Positions 41,403-49,926 of a stretch of DNA of 64,000 bases are shown here, piece by piece. Numbering within the stretch: position 1 is the stretch's first letter; each line of letters begins with the position of its first letter. A program made the position numbers and the translations under genes. The DNA is from Ramlibacter lithotrophicus (GTDB taxonomy: Bacteria; Pseudomonadota; Gammaproteobacteria; Burkholderiales; Burkholderiaceae_C), in contig NZ_VTOX01000002.1 of the NCBI RefSeq assembly GCF_012184415.1, positions 558,001 to 622,000 of the forward strand, read 5' to 3'. A model generated the notes under the pieces. That model worked only from the letters and a program-made list of their open reading frames with translations, was not told the origin of the DNA and did not search any database.

Positions 41403-42811
41403 ACGGATTGATCGAGACTCTGCGCCAGGCCGTCGGCGCCAACCACGTCCTGGTGGACGGCGACCTCTCTGCGTGGGAGCAGGACTGGCGCAAGCGCGCC
41501 CGCGGCAAGGCGCTGGCCGTGGTGCGGCCCGGCACCACCGAAGAAGTGGCACAGGTGGTGCGCGCCTGCGCCGCGGCCGCCACCCCCATCGTGCCGCAGG
41601 GCGGCAATACCGGCATGGTGGTCGGCTCGACACCCGACGACTCCGGCCGCGCCGTGGTGCTGAATCTCACTCGCATGAACCGCGTGCGCGCCGTCGACGC
41701 CGCCAACCTGACCATCACCGTCGACGCCGGCTGCGTGCTGCAGACCGTGCAGGAAGCGGCCGAGGCCGCGGGCTACCTCTTCCCCCTGAGCCTGGCCGCC
41801 GAAGGCAGTTGCACGATCGGCGGCAACCTGGCCACCAACGCCGGCGGCACGCAGGTGGTTCGCTACGGCAACGCGCGCGAGCTGTGCCTCGGGCTGGAGG
41901 TGGTCACGGCGCAGGGCGAGGTCTGGGACGGCCTGTCGGGCCTGCGCAAGGACAACACCGGCTATGACCTGCGCGACCTGTTCATCGGCAGCGAAGGCAC
42001 GCTGGGCGTGATCACCGCCGCCACGATGAAGCTGTACCCGCTGCCCAGGGCCACGCTCACCGCCTGGGCCGCGGTGCCCTCGATGGACGCGGCGCTGGCG
42101 CTGCTGGGGCTCGCGCACAGGCACCTGGGCGCCGGCCTCACCGGCTTCGAGGTGATGGGGCAGTTCGCGCTCGGCCTGGTGGTCAAGCACATGCCGCAGC
42201 TGCGGGTGCCTTTCCAGCAGGAATCCGCCTGGTGCGTGCTGCTGGAAAACGCCGACCAGGAGTCCGAGGAGCACGCCCGCGCGCAGTTCGAGCGGCTGCT
42301 GGAAGCGGCGCTCGAGGACGGCTGCGCGACCGACGCCGTGGTCGCCGAGAACATCGCGCAGGCACGCGCGCTGTGGCACGTCCGCGAGAACATTCCGCTC
42401 GCGCAGGCCGAGGAAGGCCTGAACATCAAGCACGACATCTCCATTCCCGTGTCGCGCATTCCGGACTTCTGCGCCGAGACCGACGCGCTGCTGAAACGCG
42501 AAATCGCAGGCGTGCGGCTGGTGAACTTCGGCCATCTCGGCGACGGCAATCTGCATTACAACGTGCAAGCGCCCGAGGAGGACGACATGCAGGCGTTCCT
42601 GCGCGAGCACGAGGAGCGGGTCAATGCGCTGGTGTTCGACCAGGTGCGCAAGTTCGGCGGCTCCATTTCGGCCGAGCACGGGATCGGCACGCTCAAGGTC
42701 GGCAAGCTGCCGCACTACAAGTCGCCGGTCGCGCTGAAGATGATGCGGGCCGTGAAGGACGCGCTGGATCCGCAGGGCATCATGAACCCGGGCAAGGTGC
42801 TGCTGCCCTGA
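41399..42811 (+). CDS. FAD-linked oxidase (GlcD/D-2-hydroxyacid dehydrogenase family)
   Basis: 470 residues. FAD-binding PCMH domain: [78 protein letters not shown]-terminal FAD-oxidase domain has [12 protein letters not shown] and [10 protein letters not shown] with conserved His residues, ending MNPGKVLLP. Oxidises a D-2-hydroxyacid (glycolate, D-lactate or 2-hydroxyglutarate are options). No glcE or glcF follows, which fits D2HGDH-type single-subunit enzymes. Confidence 0.9.
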   Translation: MNGLIETLRQAVGANHVLVDGDLSAWEQDWRKRARGKALAVVRPGTTEEVAQVVRACAAAATPIVPQGGNTGMVVGSTPDDSGRAVVLNLTRMNRVRAVDAANLTITVDAGCVLQTVQEAAEAAGYLFPLSLAAEGSCTIGGNLATNAGGTQVVRYGNARELCLGLEVVTAQGEVWDGLSGLRKDNTGYDLRDLFIGSEGTLGVITAATMKLYPLPRATLTAWAAVPSMDAALALLGLAHRHLGAGLTGFEVMGQFALGLVVKHMPQLRVPFQQESAWCVLLENADQESEEHARAQFERLLEAALEDGCATDAVVAENIAQARALWHVRENIPLAQAEEGLNIKHDISIPVSRIPDFCAETDALLKREIAGVRLVNFGHLGDGNLHYNVQAPEEDDMQAFLREHEERVNALVFDQVRKFGGSISAEHGIGTLKVGKLPHYKSPVALKMMRAVKDALDPQGIMNPGKVLLP

Positions 42812-42831
42812 GACCACGGATAATCCGCAGC

Positions 42832-43647
42832 ATGACGACGCCCCGTCCCGTCCGCTCGCAGTACGAAGACTTCATGCGCCATGTGTACACGCATGGCACG
42901 CCCAAGACCGACCGCACCGGCACCGGCACGCGCAGCGTGTTCGGCTACCAGATGCGGTTCGACCTGAACGAGGGCTTCCCGCTGGTGACGACCAAGAAGG
43001 TCCACCTCAAGTCGATCATCCACGAGCTGCTGTGGTTCCTCGAAGGCTCCAGCGACAACAACCGGCTGCGCGAACGCGGCGTCACGATCTGGGACGAATG
43101 GGCGCGCGAGGACGGCGACCTGGGGCCGGTCTACGGCGTGCAGTGGCGCAGCTGGCCGACGCCCGACGGCGGCCACGTCGACCAGATCGCCGAGGCGGTG
43201 AAGACCATCAGGACCAACCCCGACTCGCGCCGCATCATCGTGAGCGCCTGGAACGTCGCCGACATCCCGAAGATGGCGCTGGCGCCCTGCCACGCGTTCT
43301 TCCAGTTCTACGTCGCGGACGGCAAGCTCTCGTGCCAGCTGTACCAGCGCAGCGCGGACATCTTCCTGGGCGTGCCGTTCAACATCGCGAGCTACGCCCT
43401 GCTGACGCACATGATGGCGCAGCAGTGCGACCTGGGCGTCGGCGACTTCATCTGGACCGGCGGCGACTGCCACATCTACAGCAACCACCACGAACAGGTG
43501 GAACTGCAACTGGGCCTCGCGCCGTTTCCTTATCCCACACTGGACATCAGGCGGCGCCCCGCCTCGATCTTCGAATACGAGTACGAGGACTTCGACGTGC
43601 AGGACTACCAGTGCCACCCGCCGATCAAGGCGCCGGTGGCCGTGTGA
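42832..43647 (+). CDS. thyA: Thymidylate synthase
   Basis: Converts dUMP to dTMP using 5,10-methylenetetrahydrofolate. 271 residues. [16 protein letters not shown], the catalytic Cys in [12 protein letters not shown] (about 153), [27 protein letters not shown]. No obvious extra. Its last base overlaps the first of folA (TGATG), so the two dTMP-cycle genes are coupled: ThyA makes dihydrofolate, which FolA regenerates. Confidence 0.97.
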   Translation: MTTPRPVRSQYEDFMRHVYTHGTPKTDRTGTGTRSVFGYQMRFDLNEGFPLVTTKKVHLKSIIHELLWFLEGSSDNNRLRERGVTIWDEWAREDGDLGPVYGVQWRSWPTPDGGHVDQIAEAVKTIRTNPDSRRIIVSAWNVADIPKMALAPCHAFFQFYVADGKLSCQLYQRSADIFLGVPFNIASYALLTHMMAQQCDLGVGDFIWTGGDCHIYSNHHEQVELQLGLAPFPYPTLDIRRRPASIFEYEYEDFDVQDYQCHPPIKAPVAV

Positions 43648-44141
43648 TGAAACTCGGGCTGGTCTACGCACGGGCGCGCAACGGCGTCATCGGCAAGGAC
43701 GGCGCCCTGCCCTGGCACCTGCCCGAAGACCTGGCGCACTTCAAGCGCCTCACCATGGGCGCTCCGGTCATCATGGGACGCCGGACCTGGGAATCGCTGC
43801 CGGAGCGTTTCCGGCCGCTGCCAGGCCGCAGCAACATCGTCGTGACCCGGCAGGCGGCGTGGCATGCCGGCGGCGCCAGCCGCGCCGGTTCACTCCAGGA
43901 AGCCATCGCCCTGTGCGGGCCGGCGCCCGCCGCCTGGGTGATCGGCGGCGAGCAGCTGTTCGAGCAGGCCCTCCCGCTTGCCGACACCGTGGAGGTGACG
44001 GAGATCGACGCGGACTTCGACGGTGACGTCCATGCGCCGGCCCTGGGACCGGAGTGGCGAGAGACCTCACGGGAGCCGCACCGGTCGGCCGGCGGCGTGC
44101 CCTTCTCGTTCGTCACCTACCGGAGGGCTGGCGCAGCCTGA
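43647..44141 (+). CDS. folA: Dihydrofolate reductase
   Basis: 164-residue NADPH-dependent reductase that recycles dihydrofolate to tetrahydrofolate. Conserved LGLVYARARNGVIGKDGALPWHLPEDLAHFKRLT, MGRRTWESLP, the IGGEQLFEQALP loop and VTEIDADFDGD. Start ATG at 43647 shares a base with the thyA stop. Immediately followed by a two-component system but those genes are probably separate. Confidence 0.96.
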   Translation: MKLGLVYARARNGVIGKDGALPWHLPEDLAHFKRLTMGAPVIMGRRTWESLPERFRPLPGRSNIVVTRQAAWHAGGASRAGSLQEAIALCGPAPAAWVIGGEQLFEQALPLADTVEVTEIDADFDGDVHAPALGPEWRETSREPHRSAGGVPFSFVTYRRAGAA

Positions 44142-44145
44142 GACC

Positions 44146-44820
44146 ATGCGCCTCCTCATCGTCGAGGACGATCCGGCCCTGGGCGACGCGCTTGCTACCG
44201 GCCTGCGCCAGCTGGGCCACGTGGTCGATCTCTTTGGCGATGGCCGGCAGGCAGACCTGGCGCTGGCCGAGGTGCCGTACGACGCGCTGGTGCTCGACCT
44301 CGGGTTGCCCCACGGCGATGGCCTGGAGTGGCTGCAGCGCTGGCGCGGCCGTGCCCTGAAGCTGCCGATCCTGATCCTCACGGCCCGCGAAGGCGTGTCC
44401 AACCGCATTGCCGGCCTGGACCGCGGCGCCGACGACTACCTGGTCAAGCCGATCTCGATCGACGAGCTCGCGGCCCGGTTGCGGGCGGTGATGCGGCGCA
44501 CGTCCGGCTTCGCGCACCCGGTGTGGCAGCACGGCGCGCTGCAGTACGACGCCGCGGCCAGGGCAGTGCGCTGGAAGGGCCAGCCGGTGGACCTGACGCC
44601 GCGCGAACTGGCGCTGCTCGAAGTGCTGCTGGCCAATCCGCAACGCGTGCTCTCCAAGGCGCAGCTGCAGGACAAGCTCTATGACTGGAGCGGCTCCGAG
44701 CCCGAGAGCAACGCGCTGGAAGTCTACGTGCACCACCTGCGACGCAAGATCGATCCCGGCATCGTTCGCACGGTGCGCGGCCTGGGCTACGCGCTCGGCT
44801 CGGGAGAGCCGGCGCCATGA
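44146..44820 (+). CDS. OmpR/QseB-type response regulator
   Basis: 224 residues. Receiver domain (acidic VEDDP at 6-10, phospho-Asp in LVLDLGLP at 51, Lys in DYLVKPIS) and a winged-helix DNA-binding domain (VDLTPRELALLEVLLANPQRVLSKAQLQDKLY, YVHHLRRKI). Closest by arrangement to QseB/TctD. ATG at 44146; its stop overlaps the kinase start. It is convergent with the hemolysin-family operon, with 12 bp between the TCS and that operon. Confidence 0.92.
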   Translation: MRLLIVEDDPALGDALATGLRQLGHVVDLFGDGRQADLALAEVPYDALVLDLGLPHGDGLEWLQRWRGRALKLPILILTAREGVSNRIAGLDRGADDYLVKPISIDELAARLRAVMRRTSGFAHPVWQHGALQYDAAARAVRWKGQPVDLTPRELALLEVLLANPQRVLSKAQLQDKLYDWSGSEPESNALEVYVHHLRRKIDPGIVRTVRGLGYALGSGEPAP

Positions 44821-46253
44821 GCCCCGCCCGGCTGCCCGAAGGGGCGGATTCCCTCCCGGAGGGACAGGGCCGCAGGCCCAAGGGAGCACCGTTGAGCCTG
44901 CAGCGGCGGCTGATGCTGTACCTGCTGCTCTCGGCCCCGCTGGTGTGGCTGATGGCCGTCGCCGTCTCGGTGAATCGCGCGCAGCACGACGTCAACGAGC
45001 TGTTCGACAGCGAGCTGATCCGGCTGGCGCGCCAGGTGCAGGTGATGCTGGTTCCCGCGGCCGGCAACGCGAAGGCGCCGGCCGCCGTCGTCCGGGGCGC
45101 CGGCATCGGCGAGGCCGACCTCAGCGACTTCGCCATCGCGGTGTGGGACGCGGGCGGGCAGCTGTACCTCGCGGACCGCGAAGGGGGCGAGCTGCCACGG
45201 CGGCCGGGCACGGCTGGCTTCGTCTCGGAGCAGTTGCACGGGGAACTCTGGCGCGTCTATTACCTGCCCTCTGCCAGCGGCGACTGGCTGGTCGCCGCCG
45301 GCCAGAAAGCCTACGAGCGCGACGAGCTCGTCTACGACCTGACGATCTCGCAGGTGCTGCCATGGCTGCTGGTCCTGCCGCTGTTGCTCGCCGCGCTCGC
45401 CTGGGCGGTGCGGCGTGCGCTGGCGCCGGTGGTGGCGATCGCCAACGACCTGGAACAGCGCGATGCCGCGAACCTGCAGCCCTTGCCGATGCAGGCCGCG
45501 CCGGCGGAGCTCACGCCCTTGCTGCATGCGATCAACGCGCAGTTCGCGCGGGTGGACGCGCTGCTCACGCGCGAACGCCGGTTCACGGCCGATGCGGCAC
45601 ACGAGATGCGCACGCCGCTGGCGGTACTGCGCGCGCAGTGGGACGTCGTGCGGCGCGCCCGCGACGAGCGCGAACGCGGCGAGGCCCAGGCCCGCTTCTC
45701 CGCGGGCCTCGACCGGATGGACCGGCTGGTCACGCAGATGCTGGCGCTGTCGCGGGTCGACTCGCGCGCCGCCGCCGCGCAGACAGCCCCCTGGGAGCAC
45801 GAGGTCGACTGGCCCGCCGTGGTGGAACAGGCCATGAGTGAGTGCCTGCCGCTGGCGGAGCGGCGCCGCATCGAATTCGCGTGCGAATGGCCGCCGGTGC
45901 CGCGCGAGGCGCTGCCGCTGCTGGGCGACGCCGAACTGCTCGCCGTCATGCTGCGCAACCTCCTGGACAACGCGGCTCGTTACGCCCCGCCCGGCACGCT
46001 GGTGACGGTGCGCTTCTCGCGCGACCGGCTCGAAGTGGAGAACGCCGGCGTCGCGCTCGAGCCGGCGGAACTGGAGCGCCTGGGCGAGCGGTTCCGCCGG
46101 CCCGTCGGCCAGCAGGAAAGCGGCAGCGGGCTGGGCATCTCGATCGTGCAGCGGATCGCCGCGCTGCACGGGCTCGCCGTGCGCTTCGGCCCGCGCGAGG
46201 ACGGCACGGGGATGAAAGTGGTGGTGCGGTTCGCCGCTGCGGCGTCGTCCTGA
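44817..46253 (+). CDS. QseC-type sensor histidine kinase
   Basis: 478 residues if ATG 44817 is used. Two membrane helices (about 33-50 and 180-200) enclose a periplasmic sensor domain; then HAMP-like region, HisKA with phospho-His in FTADAAHEMRTPLAVLRAQ, and HATPase_c (DNAARYAPPGTLVTV, GSGLGISIVQ). The first 25 residues (PEGADSLPEGQGRRPKGAP) are unlike the family and are encoded by a hairpin-rich segment. TTG 44892 with AGGGAG upstream gives the normal N-terminus (LSLQRRLMLYLLL), so it is a real alternative start. Confidence 0.88.
   Translation: MSPARLPEGADSLPEGQGRRPKGAPLSLQRRLMLYLLLSAPLVWLMAVAVSVNRAQHDVNELFDSELIRLARQVQVMLVPAAGNAKAPAAVVRGAGIGEADLSDFAIAVWDAGGQLYLADREGGELPRRPGTAGFVSEQLHGELWRVYYLPSASGDWLVAAGQKAYERDELVYDLTISQVLPWLLVLPLLLAALAWAVRRALAPVVAIANDLEQRDAANLQPLPMQAAPAELTPLLHAINAQFARVDALLTRERRFTADAAHEMRTPLAVLRAQWDVVRRARDERERGEAQARFSAGLDRMDRLVTQMLALSRVDSRAAAAQTAPWEHEVDWPAVVEQAMSECLPLAERRRIEFACEWPPVPREALPLLGDAELLAVMLRNLLDNAARYAPPGTLVTVRFSRDRLEVENAGVALEPAELERLGERFRRPVGQQESGSGLGISIVQRIAALHGLAVRFGPREDGTGMKVVVRFAAAASS
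44823..44888 (+). promoter_or_regulatory. Hairpin-rich segment at the start of the kinase gene
   Basis: Three inverted repeats lie back to back: CCGCCC...GGGCGG enclosing CCC-GAA-GGG, then TCCCTCCCGGAGGGA (7-1-7), then GGGCCGCAGGCCC (5-3-5). They sit between the ATG overlapping the regulator and an alternative TTG start at 44892. It could be a translational control structure or a mobile palindromic unit that entered the N-terminal codons. Inference from symmetry alone. Confidence 0.4.
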
Positions 46254-46265
46254 GCCGCCGCTCGC

Positions 46266-46940
46266 CTACTTCGCGCGTGCCTTCTCGAGCAACTGGCGCG
46301 CTTCCTCGCGCCGACCCGCGTCCGCCAGCTCGCGTCCGGCCCGCGGCGGCGCCTGCAGCGCCCGCTCGAGGTAGCTCACGGCCTCCAGCGGCTGCCCGGT
46401 CTCGACGAGGTACTCGCCGTAGAAGAAGTTGGGATCGATCCCCTTGGGATTGAGCGCCAGCGACCTGCGCAGCAGCTCGCTGGCCCTGGCCTTGTCGCCG
46501 AAGCCCAGGGGCCAGCCGGGCACCTTGTAGTACAGGACGCCGAGGCTGTTGTAGGCGGAGCCGTCGAGGACATTGCCGTCGATCTGGATCGCGGCCTCGT
46601 AGAGCGCCTTGGCCTGCTTGACCAGCGACAGCGCCCCGAGCCCGCCGCGCTCGCCGGCGAGCGAGCTCACGATGATGCCCTCCCAGACCAGCGGTTCGGC
46701 CCGGCCCGGGTTGCTCTCACTGACTTTGTGGGCCTTCGCGGCCAGTGCCTCGAAACGCTGCCCGCGCTCGGCCGCAGCGGCGCGGTAGCGGATCGCTTCC
46801 CACTCGCGCTGCAACTGCGCGACCTCATCGCCGGCGGGAGCCGCCTGGACGGCGGGGGCCAGCAGTGCGAGCGCGCCGCAGGCGAAGGCGGCCGCGAGGC
46901 CGGCGCGGCGGGCGCGGCCGGACAGAGTCAGGGCGTTCAT
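46266..46940 (-). CDS. Exported TPR-repeat protein
   Basis: 224 residues: signal peptide (AAAFACGALALLAPAVQA, cut before APAGDE) then helical repeats with TPR spacing (LYEAAIQIDGNVLDGSAYNSLGVLYYKVPGWPLGFGDKARASELLRRSLALNPKGID). Last gene of a five-gene operon, overlapping the SDR stop by 4 bp. A periplasmic scaffold for handling the product or assembling partner proteins is possible, but no function is known to me. Confidence 0.82.
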   Translation of the reverse strand: MNALTLSGRARRAGLAAAFACGALALLAPAVQAAPAGDEVAQLQREWEAIRYRAAAAERGQRFEALAAKAHKVSESNPGRAEPLVWEGIIVSSLAGERGGLGALSLVKQAKALYEAAIQIDGNVLDGSAYNSLGVLYYKVPGWPLGFGDKARASELLRRSLALNPKGIDPNFFYGEYLVETGQPLEAVSYLERALQAPPRAGRELADAGRREEARQLLEKARAK

Positions 46941-47767
46941 GTCGGTATCCTCTCGGGGGTTTCAGGGGTTCGTGCGGAAGTTGGATCGGGGACGAGTTCC
47001 AGGCTGCGGCGGTGCCGGCGGAAACTGCCGTCCAGCCAGGTCGGCGCCAGGCCGTTGATACGCACGGCCAGCCGCTCCGGAAAGCCCAGGAACCGCTCCG
47101 CCGCCTCGTCCTCCAGCAGCCGGACCATGGCCGCGGCCACGGCCGCCGGCTCGTCGACGGCCGCGCCGGTCGCACGGTTGTACGCCTGCACCTGGCCGTC
47201 GTTGAAATCGGTGCGTGTGGTGCGCGGTCCCAGGTACTGCACGCGCACCGGCGTGCCGGCAAGCTCGCGCCGCAACGCTTCGGCAAACCCGCGCAGGCCG
47301 AACTTGCTGGCCGAATAGAGGGAATAGCCCGGCAGCCCGATTCGCCCGAGCGCCGAGCCGACGCAGATCACTTGCGCCCGAGCCTGCCGCGCCAGGTGCG
47401 GCAACAGCAGCCGCGTCAGCAGCATCGGCGCCAGCAGGTTCGCCTGCAGCACCCGGAGCATCGACTCCGCGTCGTGCCGGGCCAACGCGCCGAAGGCCGG
47501 CGTGCCGGCGTTGTGGATCACCACGTTGCAGCCCCACGCGGCCGCCTCGGCGGCGAGCCGCTCGACTTGCGCGGGATCCGCGAGGTCGGCCGTGGCCCAG
47601 GTGACGCGAGGTTCCGGACCGAGGGCCCGTGCCTGGGCCGACAGCCGCGCCGGGTGACGCCCGGCCAGCAGAACGCCGGCCCCGGCGCCGACCAGGGCGG
47701 CGGCCGCTTCCCGGCCGATGCCGCCGCTGGCGCCGGTAAGCAGGACGCGCGCGTGCAGCGGCTTCAT
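46937..47767 (-). CDS. SDR family oxidoreductase in the hemolysin-family operon
   Basis: 276 residues. NAD(P)-binding TGASGGIG (about 11-18), HNAG, catalytic GSALG Ser and YSASK (Tyr/Lys), then LGPRTTRTDF. A C-terminal extension (about 245-276, RHRRSLELVPDP) is typical of the hemolysin-linked SDRs. Overlaps both neighbours by 4 bp. In the context of an AMP-ligase and an HDO-type enzyme, it probably reduces an acyl-derived ketone or aldehyde, inferred only. Confidence 0.88.
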   Translation of the reverse strand: MKPLHARVLLTGASGGIGREAAAALVGAGAGVLLAGRHPARLSAQARALGPEPRVTWATADLADPAQVERLAAEAAAWGCNVVIHNAGTPAFGALARHDAESMLRVLQANLLAPMLLTRLLLPHLARQARAQVICVGSALGRIGLPGYSLYSASKFGLRGFAEALRRELAGTPVRVQYLGPRTTRTDFNDGQVQAYNRATGAAVDEPAAVAAAMVRLLEDEAAERFLGFPERLAVRINGLAPTWLDGSFRRHRRSLELVPDPTSARTPETPERIPT

Positions 47768-48450
47768 GCTGCCTCCGCCAGGCGGTGGGCGGTGCTCGCC
47801 TGCGGCAGGGGCAACTCGCGGAACACGTCGCCGTACAGGCGGTAGAACGCACGGGCGGCATGCACGATCGCGTCGCGGTCGCCCGCGTCTTCGATGCGGT
47901 CCATCAGCAGCCCGAAGTGCGCCGTGTGCTCCCGGTCCAGCAGGCCGTGCGAGCGCAGGTAACGGAAGGCGGCGTCCGGCAGCGCCAGCGCGCGCTGGAT
48001 CTGGTCGGCGGCCGCGAGGGCCAGCGCGACACTGGTGCCTTCGAGCACGTGCACCATGCCGAAGAATCCCAGCGGGTTGCCGCGCGCGATGGTGTCGTAT
48101 GCATACGCCACCATCACTTCGGTGGCATGCCCGGGGCGTCCGGCGCGTACGGCCTGCACGTCGGCGCCGCACGCACGCAGATCGTCGAGGATCCACTCGT
48201 CGTGGCCCTGCTCTTCCGCAACGTACTCTTCCAGCGGCCCGTCCAGCCACGCGTGCCGCGGCGGCAGCGCGCGGCGGCAGGCCTGCAGCAGCGGCACGGT
48301 GTGGCGCACGTGGTGATATGCCTGCGCCAGGAAGGCGGCGTAACTGGCGGGCGACACCTCGCCGCGCAGGCAGCCCTGGATGATGGGTGCGCCCAGCAGA
48401 TGGCGGCGGGCGTCGGCGGTGCGTTCCTGCAATTCGAGATGAAAGCCCAT
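47764..48450 (-). CDS. Heme-oxygenase-like (HDO/TenA fold) metalloenzyme candidate
   Basis: 228 residues, all-helical. Potential metal ligands follow the HDO pattern: E80 and H83 in AEEQGHDEW, E137 in HVLEGTS, D172/H175/H178 in DREHTAHF and D184. Relatives are iron-dependent oxidases acting on fatty-acid or amino-acid derivatives (UndA, BesC and others are known HDO members), or TenA. The spacing fits a non-heme diiron enzyme better than TenA. Second to last-but-one in the operon, just downstream of the ligase gene (9 bp). Confidence 0.78.
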   Translation of the reverse strand: MGFHLELQERTADARRHLLGAPIIQGCLRGEVSPASYAAFLAQAYHHVRHTVPLLQACRRALPPRHAWLDGPLEEYVAEEQGHDEWILDDLRACGADVQAVRAGRPGHATEVMVAYAYDTIARGNPLGFFGMVHVLEGTSVALALAAADQIQRALALPDAAFRYLRSHGLLDREHTAHFGLLMDRIEDAGDRDAIVHAARAFYRLYGDVFRELPLPQASTAHRLAEAA

Positions 48451-48459
48451 GGGTCCTCT

Positions 48460-49926
48460 TCAGGGTGTGGTTGAAAGTGCATCGGCGTGCGCTCGCCAGA
48501 TCGCGGCGCGCTGCGGCCGGCCGTTGGCGGTGGCGAAGCCGGATTCGGCGTTGAAGGCGGCCCGCGCGCGGACCCAGCGCGCGACGCGCGCGTAGTCGGG
48601 CAAGCCGGCGTTGGCTGCGTCGACGGCCGCCTGCAGTTGCGCGTCGCTCGATCCGGGCGCGACCGGCCAGAGCACCGCAGCGAGCGACGGCTCGCCGTCG
48701 CCGGACACCACGGCGTGTGCGATCACGGTTTGCGCCTGCAGCGCCTGTTCAATCCACTCGGGCGAGACATTGCGGCCAAACGACGTGATCAGCAGGTCCT
48801 TCTTGCGGCCGCGGACATGCACGAAACCGTCATCGTCGATGCGGCCCAGGTCGCCGGTGGGCCACCAGGGCGGCGGCGCGACGGTGTCCCCGAGGTAGCC
48901 GGCCATGAGGCTGCCGGCCACCTCGATCTCGCCGTCCGCGGCGACGCGCACCCGGGCATGCGGCAGCGGCCGGCCGGCGCTGCCCGGCCGGTCGGCGTCC
49001 GGAAGGTTGAGGGTCTGTACCGAAGCGCCTTCGGACAGGCCGTAGCCCTCGTACGCCGGAATGCCCGCGCTGCGGGCGGCGCCGAGCAGGCGCTCGCCGA
49101 CCGCTGCGCCGCCCACGGCCACCAGCCGCAGCGACGACGGCGCGCGCAGGCGCCGCTGTCCCAGCCACCCCGTCCACGCGCGCAGCATCTGCGGCAGCAG
49201 GATCAGGCTGTGCGGCTGGTGCCGCTCGACGGCGCCGTGAAACTGCGCGGGATCGAAGGTGGAGGACCCGGCCAGGCCCAGCTCGGCCAGCCGCGGCACC
49301 ACGCAGGTGGCATGGCGTGCCAGCGGCGCCAGCAGTCCCGCCACGTTTTCGAGCAGCACCGGCAACGGCAGGACGCACAGGTGCCGCCGGATGTCCAGCG
49401 CGCGCGTGGCCACGACCAGCCCGTCGGCGACGGCCTGCGTGGCGTCGTGCGACAGGCACACACCCTTGGGCGTGCCGGTGGTGCCTGAGGTGAAAGTGAT
49501 CTTGCCGGTGCCGGCGGGCAGGGGCACCGGGACGGCATGCAGGCGCACGATCGCCAGTTCCTGCCCGGCCATTTCGACCAGCCGCGGCGGCGCCGCGCCA
49601 AGCGCGCGCGCCAGGGCGCCCGCATACAGCAGCGGCGCCAGCAGCGTGTCGACCCCCGCGCTGCGCAAGGCGTGCTCCAGTTGCTGCGGCGAGAAGAACG
49701 CCGGCAGCGGCACGTGGACGACGCCGGCGCGGGCGGCCGCGCCGTCCGCAACCACCCAGGCGGCGCCGTTGTCCAGGAGCGTCGCCATCACATGCACGTC
49801 GTGGGCGATGAACAGACCCGCGGCGCACCGGTACTCCGCGTCCAGTTGCTCACGCGTCCACCGGCGATCGCCGTCGTCGAGGGCTGCCAGTCCGGCGTCC
49901 ACCGGTGGCGGGCGCAGTCTCGTCAT
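48460..49926 (-). CDS. AMP-dependent acyl ligase (ANL superfamily)
   Basis: 488 residues. ANL motifs are present: A3 FTSGTTGTPKGV, A5 YEGYGLSEGASVQT, A7 WWPTGDLGRID, A8 RGRKKDLLITSFGRNVSPEWIE. The usual A10 Lys motif (NGK) reads NGRPQR, with Arg in place of the catalytic Lys, so adenylation or the half reaction may be altered. The first 4 bases overlap the upstream gene by ATGA. Likely activates a fatty or other carboxylic acid for the operon's product. Confidence 0.86.
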   Translation of the reverse strand: MTRLRPPPVDAGLAALDDGDRRWTREQLDAEYRCAAGLFIAHDVHVMATLLDNGAAWVVADGAAARAGVVHVPLPAFFSPQQLEHALRSAGVDTLLAPLLYAGALARALGAAPPRLVEMAGQELAIVRLHAVPVPLPAGTGKITFTSGTTGTPKGVCLSHDATQAVADGLVVATRALDIRRHLCVLPLPVLLENVAGLLAPLARHATCVVPRLAELGLAGSSTFDPAQFHGAVERHQPHSLILLPQMLRAWTGWLGQRRLRAPSSLRLVAVGGAAVGERLLGAARSAGIPAYEGYGLSEGASVQTLNLPDADRPGSAGRPLPHARVRVAADGEIEVAGSLMAGYLGDTVAPPPWWPTGDLGRIDDDGFVHVRGRKKDLLITSFGRNVSPEWIEQALQAQTVIAHAVVSGDGEPSLAAVLWPVAPGSSDAQLQAAVDAANAGLPDYARVARWVRARAAFNAESGFATANGRPQRAAIWRAHADALSTTP

